Assembly (NCBI GenBank): GCA_016189965.1
Contig: JACPRL010000160.1
Location: forward strand, 1-32,929
Direction: 5' to 3'
From: Acidobacteriota bacterium
GTDB taxonomy: Bacteria > Acidobacteriota > Terriglobia > Acidiferrales > 2-02-FULL-67-57
Length of the DNA: 32,929 bases
The translations under genes were made by a program, and so were the position numbers. The notes under the pieces were generated by a model. The model did no database searches and had not been told where the DNA came from. It saw nothing but the letters and a program-made list of their open reading frames with translations. Numbering within the stretch: the first letter of the stretch is position 1; every line of letters starts with the position of its first letter. Below are positions 28,159 through 32,929 of the stretch, one piece after another.

Positions 28159-30840
28159 ATGATTGGGGACACACTCGGCCACTACCGCATCATCGAAAAG
28201 CTGGGCGCGGGCGGGATGGGCGAGGTCTACCGCGCCCGCGATGAGCGCCTGGGGCGCGATGTCGCGCTGAAACTCCTGCCGGAAGCCTTTGCCGCCGACC
28301 CCGAGCGCCTGGCGCGCTTCGAGCGCGAAGCGCGCCTGCTCGCCTCGCTCAACCACCCGCACATCGCCGCCATCCACGGGCTGGAAGAAGCGGGCGGGAA
28401 GCGCTTCCTGGTGCTGGAGCTGGTGGAGGGCAAGACGCTGGCCGAGGAACTGAAGGCTGGTTCGCTGGCGGTGGGCGAGGCGCTCGAAGTCGCCCGGCAG
28501 ATCGCCGACGCGCTCGAAGCGGCGCACGAGCAGGGTGTCATCCATCGCGACCTGAAGCCGGCCAACATCAAGCGCACGCCGGCGGGCGAGGTGAAGCTGC
28601 TCGATTTCGGCCTGGCCAAGGCGCTGGCGGGCGAGCCGGCTGGCTCCGACCCCGGCACTTCGCCTACCGTCAGCGACATCGCTTCGCGCGAAGGGGTGAT
28701 TCTGGGCACGGCGGCTTACATGAGTCCGGAGCAGGCGCGCGGCAAGCCGGTGGACAAGCGCACCGACATCTGGGCCTTCGGCTGCGTGCTCTACGAAGCG
28801 CTCGCCGGCCGCTCACTCTTCGCGCGGGAGACGGTGACCGACACACTGGCCGCCATCGTCGAGCGCGAGCCCGACTGGGCGGCGCTGCCCGCCGCGACGC
28901 CGGTGAAGGTGCGCGACCTCTTGCGCCGCTGCCTGCAAAAAGATTCCAGGCGCCGCCTGCATGACATCGCCGACGCGCGGATTGAAATCGAGGAGGTCCT
29001 GGCGGCCCCTGCCGGTGTTGAAGCCGCTGCCCCCGCGGCGGCGCCGCAGCCAGCCTGGCGGCGGGTGGCATGGTTCTGGGCGATGGGGCTGCTGGCGGGC
29101 GTTGTGGCGACGCTGGCCCTCTGGCACCCTTGGCACCCCACCGCACCCACGGCGCCGCCGGCGCGGGTGGTGCAACTGACGTCGCTGCCGGGGCTCGAAG
29201 ATTCCGCCACCTGGTCACCCGACGGGCGCTCGCTGGCCTACGTGTCCGACGCCGCCGGCAACCTCGATATCTACGTGCAACAGATCGGCGGCGGCCGCGC
29301 GATCCGCCTGACTGACTCCGAGGCCGACGACGCGCAGCCGGCCTGGTCGCCCGACGGCACCCGCATCGCCTTCGTCTCCGCGCGCGCCTATCCGGAAAAA
29401 CGCCTCTCAGCTCTCATCAACATGGGCAACTGGCAGGGATTTTTCGCCGGGCGCAACGGGGATGTGTGGGTGATGCCGGCGCTGGGGGGTAGCGCGCGCC
29501 GCCTCGCAGAGAACGCTTACTATCCCGCGTGGTCGCCCGACGGGAAGAAGCTGGTCTACCAGGCGTTGCGCGACGAGCGGTGGGGCCTGTGGGTGCAGGA
29601 GGTGGACACCGACACGCCGGCGCGTCTGCTTGAGGTCGGCCCCGTGACTACCCCCATACCCTGGCACCCCGTGATTTCCCAACCCGCCTGGTCGCCGGAT
29701 GGGGAATGGATTGCCTTCACCGCCGGCTGGGCAGCCAGCCTGCACATCTACGCCGTGCCCGCCGAGGGCGGCGCGGGTCGCCGGCTGACCGAAGAAGGTT
29801 CCTCGGCTCTGATGCCCAGTTGGTCGCCGGATGGGCGGTGGCTGTTCTTCTCTTCCGACCGCGGCGGCCAGGTGAACCTGTGGAAGGCTCGCTTCGAGAA
29901 TGGGCGGCTCGGCACGCCCGAACTGGTGACGGCCGGCGGCGGCGCGCACCTCCACGCCCGCCGCGCCCCCGAAGGCGACCGCCTGGTCTACAGCAGCGTG
30001 AACACGTCGTCCGACTTGTGGGAATACGACCTCAGATCAGGAGCCGTCAGCCAGCTCACCCGCGAAACCACGCAGGAAGACAACGCGCGACCCTCGCCCG
30101 ACGGGCGCTGGCTCGCCTTTTCCTCCAACCGGCTGGGCGGAAACCACCTCTGGCTCATGAACCGCGCCGACGGCAGCCTCACCCAGGTTACCACCGCCGC
30201 GCGCCTCGGCATCTTTGGCGCGTCTCACTGGTCGTGGGATGGACGATATCTTTACTTTGCCAGCGAGGGCACGCCCAGCAGCATCTGGCAGCACGAGCTG
30301 GGGCTGGGGAGCCAGAAGAAAGTTTATGAAGGCCCGCTGGTTGGCCCGGATATCTTCTGCGTGTCGGCGGATGATCGCTATCTGGTGGTGGCGCAGGTCG
30401 AGCCCGCTCCGGGCATCGTGCGGGTGGAGCTGGCGTCTGGCCGCGCCGAGGTTCTCGCCCGGCTGCCCGAGCGGCTTTCCTCTGACCCGGCCTGCTCGCC
30501 GGACGGGAACTGGGTGGCCTTCCACGTCGAAGAGAGCAACGACCGCGATATCTGGCTCGTGCCGCTGGCCGGCGGCGAACCGCGGCAGTTGACCTCCGGC
30601 CCCAACGAGGATTCCCACCCCGCCTGGTCAGCGGACAGCCGCTGGGTCTACTTCGTCCGCAACCACCAGGATGTTTGGGTGGTGCCGCGGGAGGGCGGCG
30701 AGCCTCGCCCCGTCACCCGTTACCGCTCGTTCAGCGTCACGCTCGACTACCCCGTCGCCACTACTGACGGGCGGAAGCTGCTCTTCACCCGCAGCGACAA
30801 GGCGGGCGACATCTACTTGCTGGAAACCGCACAAGAATAG
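28159..30840 (+). CDS. Membrane-anchored Ser/Thr protein kinase with PD40/TolB-like beta-propeller
   Basis: The 893-residue protein starts MIGDTLGHYRIIEKLGAGGM. Its kinase domain (8-275) has Lys38 in VALK, HRDLKPANI at 129-137, DFG at 149-151 and SPE in YMSPEQARG, so it is an RD kinase. A single transmembrane helix lies at 303-322. The rest, outside the membrane, is built of PD40/TolB-like repeats, many with the signature WSPDGxxLAY or variants (near 352, 395, 515, 567 and 605). Such propellers bind proteins or ligands and may act as the sensor (inference). No clear ribosome binding site or promoter is visible before the ATG. Proteins of this architecture are abundant in Acidobacteriota. Confidence 0.93.
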   Translation: MIGDTLGHYRIIEKLGAGGMGEVYRARDERLGRDVALKLLPEAFAADPERLARFEREARLLASLNHPHIAAIHGLEEAGGKRFLVLELVEGKTLAEELKAGSLAVGEALEVARQIADALEAAHEQGVIHRDLKPANIKRTPAGEVKLLDFGLAKALAGEPAGSDPGTSPTVSDIASREGVILGTAAYMSPEQARGKPVDKRTDIWAFGCVLYEALAGRSLFARETVTDTLAAIVEREPDWAALPAATPVKVRDLLRRCLQKDSRRRLHDIADARIEIEEVLAAPAGVEAAAPAAAPQPAWRRVAWFWAMGLLAGVVATLALWHPWHPTAPTAPPARVVQLTSLPGLEDSATWSPDGRSLAYVSDAAGNLDIYVQQIGGGRAIRLTDSEADDAQPAWSPDGTRIAFVSARAYPEKRLSALINMGNWQGFFAGRNGDVWVMPALGGSARRLAENAYYPAWSPDGKKLVYQALRDERWGLWVQEVDTDTPARLLEVGPVTTPIPWHPVISQPAWSPDGEWIAFTAGWAASLHIYAVPAEGGAGRRLTEEGSSALMPSWSPDGRWLFFSSDRGGQVNLWKARFENGRLGTPELVTAGGGAHLHARRAPEGDRLVYSSVNTSSDLWEYDLRSGAVSQLTRETTQEDNARPSPDGRWLAFSSNRLGGNHLWLMNRADGSLTQVTTAARLGIFGASHWSWDGRYLYFASEGTPSSIWQHELGLGSQKKVYEGPLVGPDIFCVSADDRYLVVAQVEPAPGIVRVELASGRAEVLARLPERLSSDPACSPDGNWVAFHVEESNDRDIWLVPLAGGEPRQLTSGPNEDSHPAWSADSRWVYFVRNHQDVWVVPREGGEPRPVTRYRSFSVTLDYPVATTDGRKLLFTRSDKAGDIYLLETAQE

Positions 30841-30873
30841 CCAGGCGCAGGTTTCACCGCGCCGCCAGCACAA

Positions 30874-30920
30874 AAAGCAGATTCCTCGCCGCCACGACAG
30901 GCAAGGGCTCGGAATGACAA
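30874..30920. repeat. Short intergenic repeat (GCAGATTCCTCG ... CTCGGAATGACA)
   Basis: The segment between the kinase-propeller stop and the convergent GNAT gene has GCAGATTCCTCG and CTCGGAATGACAA ends separated by 20 bases. The second end resembles the CTTCGCTCGGAATGGCA at 7942-7965. I recognise this wording as a common bacterial intergenic repeat. No other content is seen. Confidence 0.45.
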
Positions 30921-30939
30921 GGTTCGGTGGGGTGGCGGG

Positions 30940-31374
30940 TTAGCGGCCGAGGCGGGCGAAGACGCGCCAGTCGAGCGGGCGGAAGCCGACGCGGTGGAAG
31001 AAGTCGCGGGCGGTGCGACCACGCGTGCCCAGGACGTAGAGGCAGGGGACGCCGTCGCGGGCCATGCGCCGGGCCAGGTCGCTGAGCAAGCGCGTGCCGA
31101 TGCCGCGCCGGCGGTGGCGCGGGTGCACCACCAGGTTCTGCACCATCCCGCAGAGGAAACCGTCGGAGACGGCGCTGGCGAACCCGACCATTTTTTTCTC
31201 CTCCCAGGCGGTGAGGATGCGGTGGGACTGGCGGAGCATTTTCTGGATCTGGGCGGGGGAGCAGCGGGCGACGTCTTCGGTCCAGCCGGCGGCGCGGAAC
31301 AGTGCGCGCACCTGCGCGGACGGCACGCGCTTGCTGTCTTTGAACTGAACGCCCCGTTGCCCGCCGGCCTTCAT
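30940..31374 (-). CDS. GNAT-family N-acetyltransferase
   Basis: With ATG 31374 as start the protein has 144 residues; the frame is open further upstream but that part overlies the methyltransferase gene. The acetyl-CoA-binding loop is clear in RHRRRGIGTRLLSDLARR (about 90-107), and the strand-helix before it reads FLCGMVQNLVVHP. The C-terminus has the expected TARDFFHRVGFRPLD. Only a weak ribosome binding site is seen. The acceptor is unknown. The gene diverges from the methyltransferase by about 100 bases. Confidence 0.82.
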   Translation of the reverse strand: MKAGGQRGVQFKDSKRVPSAQVRALFRAAGWTEDVARCSPAQIQKMLRQSHRILTAWEEKKMVGFASAVSDGFLCGMVQNLVVHPRHRRRGIGTRLLSDLARRMARDGVPCLYVLGTRGRTARDFFHRVGFRPLDWRVFARLGR

Positions 31375-31476
31375 TCTTCGCCCCCGCGAACGAAGGCAGC
31401 GGGATTCTGCCACAAAGCGCCGGCTGGGGAAAGCAGTTTCTTTGAACCGCGTACCGGGTAGCCGGTACCAGGTACA

Positions 31477-32154
31477 ATGGGCGATGCGATGCTTGAGGTC
31501 CGGGGCAGCCGCGCTGCGCTCATTCGCGCCTACGATTTCTTCAGCTACCTCTACGGCTCGACCGCCGCCCGGCTGGAACGCGCCGGGGTAACCCACGGGC
31601 TCGTGCGCGCCGGGGTACGTCCGGCTGAGCGGGTGCTCGAAGTGGCCGTCGGCACGGGTGTGGTCCACACCCGCTTGCGCCAACGGCTGGGCGCCAGCGG
31701 GCTGCTCGTCGGCGTGGACCTTTCCTGGGGCATGCTGCGGGCGACGCGCCGGCTCATCCCTGGCGCGTGGGTGGCTCGCGCCGATGCCCGCGCCCTGCCT
31801 TTTCCCGATGGCTTCTTCGACCTAGTGTGGGCGAGCTATTTCCTCGACCTCATCCCCACCGGAGAGATAACCGCCGTGCTGGAAGAGTTCCGCCGCGTGC
31901 TGCGGGCTCCTTCGCTTCGCTCAGGACAAGCGGGCGGGCGGCTGGTGCTGGTGAACTTGAGCAAGAACGGGCCGGGGCTCACCTGGTGGGAGCGGCTCTA
32001 TCGGCTGGCGCCGGATTGGTTGGTGCCGTGGCTGTTCTGCGGCTCCCGGCCGGTGGAGGCTGAGCCGTTTGTGCGCGCCGCCGGCTTCACCGACGTGGAG
32101 CGCGAATTCGTCCCGGGCGGCCTCGACTCCGAAATCATCACGGCGAAGAAATGA
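31477..32154 (+). CDS. Class I SAM-dependent methyltransferase (UbiE-like)
   Basis: The 225-residue protein has the Rossmann SAM-binding motifs: RVLEVAVGTGVVHTRL (motif I, about 51-66), LVGVDLSWGML (motif II), ARADARALPFPDGFFDLVWA (motif III) and RLVLVNLSK (post-III). The layout is that of UbiE/MenG-type enzymes, but the substrate cannot be assigned. Between RVLR and GGRLVLVN stand nine extra residues, APSLRSGQA, encoded by a family A repeat (31906-31932), where family members usually have a short RPGG turn. ATG 31489 could also be the start, because TACAAT at 31473-31478 resembles a -10 and would give a very short leader. Confidence 0.88.
   Translation: MGDAMLEVRGSRAALIRAYDFFSYLYGSTAARLERAGVTHGLVRAGVRPAERVLEVAVGTGVVHTRLRQRLGASGLLVGVDLSWGMLRATRRLIPGAWVARADARALPFPDGFFDLVWASYFLDLIPTGEITAVLEEFRRVLRAPSLRSGQAGGRLVLVNLSKNGPGLTWWERLYRLAPDWLVPWLFCGSRPVEAEPFVRAAGFTDVEREFVPGGLDSEIITAKK
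31906..31937. repeat. Family A repeat inside the methyltransferase gene
   Basis: The core CTTCGCTTCGCTCAGGACAA, continuing into GCGGGCGG, matches the intergenic copies at 4174-4210 and 11408-11458. It is read in frame as APSLRSGQAGG. Confidence 0.65.
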
Positions 32155-32306
32155 AACCACAGACCTGTGGTGAGCGAAGCCGAACCATGAACACAGATGA
32201 ACACAGATAGGTACGCACAACAATCCTCACCGCAGAGGCGCTGAGGACCCGCCTACGCCCTTCGGGCTTCGGTGGGCAGGCGCAGAGGGAGCGCGGAGGA
32301 AGAGCG
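32155..32306. repeat. Mosaic of short repeats before the lyase gene
   Basis: The gap holds the palindrome CCACAGACCTGTGG (32157-32170), a tandem pair of ATGAACACAG (32187-32206), and an ACCGCAGAGGCGC ... CGCAGAGGGAGCGCGGAGG element whose two parts are separated by a family B copy (32250-32283). The ribosome binding site of the downstream gene (GGAGGAAG) lies at the end of the last element. Confidence 0.6.
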
Positions 32307-32929
32307 ATGGCGATCAAGACGATTATTGAGCCGTTCAAGATCAAGAGCGTGGAGCCGATCCGCTGGACGACGCGGGCGGAGCGCGAGGCGCTATTGCGCC
32401 AGGCGCATTACAACCTGTTCTTGCTGCCGGCCGACGCCATCCTGATTGACCTGCTGAGCGACTCGGGCACGGGCGCGATGTCCACGCGGCAGTGGGCGGC
32501 GATGATGGAAGGCGACGAAAGCTACGCCGGCAGCCGCAGCTTCGAGCGCTTGCGGAAAGTGGTGCAGGAGATTTTCGGCTACCGGCACGTGATTCCCACG
32601 CACCAGGGGCGGGCGGCCGAGCGCATCCTGTTCAGCGTGATGTGCCAGAAGGGCGACGTGGTGCCGAACAACACCCACTTCGACACCACGCGGGCGAACG
32701 TGGAGTTCGTGGGGGCGGAGGCGGTGGACCTGCCCATCCGGGAGGGGACGGAGCCGGCCACCGAGCACCCCTTCAAGGGCAACATGGACGTGGCGGCGCT
32801 TGAGCAGTTGATCGCGGGCGTCCGCCCCGGGCGCATTCCGTTGGTGATGCTGACGGTGACGAACAACTCGGGCGGCGGCCAGCCGGTCTCGCTCGAAAAC
32901 ATCCGCGCCGTCCGCGCCGTCTGCGACCG
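32307..32929 (+). CDS. Tryptophanase / tyrosine phenol-lyase family protein (5' part)
   Basis: The gene runs off the window, so 207 residues are seen of an expected 450-470. The start ATG 32307 has GGAGGAAG six bases upstream. The visible part follows this PLP-dependent beta-eliminating lyase family: EPFKIKSVEPI, IDLLSDSGTGAMS, MMEGDESYAGSRSF, PTHQGR (cofactor phosphate region), FDTTRANVEFVG, FKGNMDVAALE and NNSGGGQPVSLENIRAV. Some words (EPFKIKSVE, QWAAMMEGDESYAGS) are closer to tyrosine phenol-lyase than to E. coli tryptophanase. The PLP lysine and substrate residues are beyond the end, so specificity stays open. Members split tryptophan to indole, or tyrosine to phenol, with pyruvate and ammonia. 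Confidence 0.88.
   Translation, partial: MAIKTIIEPFKIKSVEPIRWTTRAEREALLRQAHYNLFLLPADAILIDLLSDSGTGAMSTRQWAAMMEGDESYAGSRSFERLRKVVQEIFGYRHVIPTHQGRAAERILFSVMCQKGDVVPNNTHFDTTRANVEFVGAEAVDLPIREGTEPATEHPFKGNMDVAALEQLIAGVRPGRIPLVMLTVTNNSGGGQPVSLENIRAVRAVCD

Overview
The window is a high-GC bacterial chromosomal segment with a Gram-negative envelope: it carries lpxD, lpxA and an LpxL/HtrB-type acyltransferase. Two large membrane-anchored Ser/Thr kinases, one with TPR repeats and one with PD40/TolB-like beta-propeller repeats, plus an M36 peptidase, a sorbosone-dehydrogenase-like lipoprotein and many short palindromic intergenic repeats, suggest Acidobacteriota or a close relative. That taxonomic call is inference. 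There is no IS element, prophage, rRNA operon or CRISPR array.

Layout. 1-126 is the tail of an unidentified gene. It converges on a 72-residue ORF with a very strong ribosome binding site, which lies behind a 1145-residue kinase-TPR protein (414-3851, minus). After a repeat-bearing gap come tRNA-Glu (4241-4317), a MobB-like P-loop protein and a MOSC-domain protein. An envelope block follows: lpxD and lpxA are divergent, then an alpha/beta hydrolase and an LpxL-like acyltransferase form a minus-strand pair divergent from a tandem GNAT protein. Next are a minus-strand run (MscS channel, sugar-dehydrogenase-like lipoprotein, zincin), inorganic pyrophosphatase, a glycine-zipper membrane protein, an exported S9 peptidase, and two neighbouring L,D-transpeptidase-like proteins, one apparently degenerate. 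An OB-fold lipoprotein, tRNA-Ser, a PhzF-like enzyme, a double M42 peptidase, an orphan HicB-like protein, a DinB-like protein and a four-helix membrane protein lead to the M36 metallopeptidase (24824-27838). The kinase-propeller gene, a GNAT protein, a methyltransferase and the start of a tryptophanase/tyrosine phenol-lyase family gene close the window.

Functionally the window is mostly housekeeping: lipid A synthesis, peptidoglycan cross-linking, exported proteolysis, pyrophosphate removal and signalling. No single pathway unites it.

The most interesting signal is the repeat landscape. Several short repeat families occur between genes and also appear in frame inside the sugar-dehydrogenase-like, M42 and methyltransferase genes, where they seem to add 9-11 residues to otherwise conserved motifs. 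Two intergenic copies are split by a hairpin bordered by direct repeats (13 bp and 7 bp), and another copy sits inside a different repeat. This looks like a small mobile or expanding palindromic element comparable to the protein-embedded palindromic elements of Rickettsia. Other points worth checking are the tiny gene behind the non-RD kinase, the degenerate L,D-transpeptidase, the pseudo-M42/M42 fusion and an operator-like palindrome in the M36 peptidase promoter.
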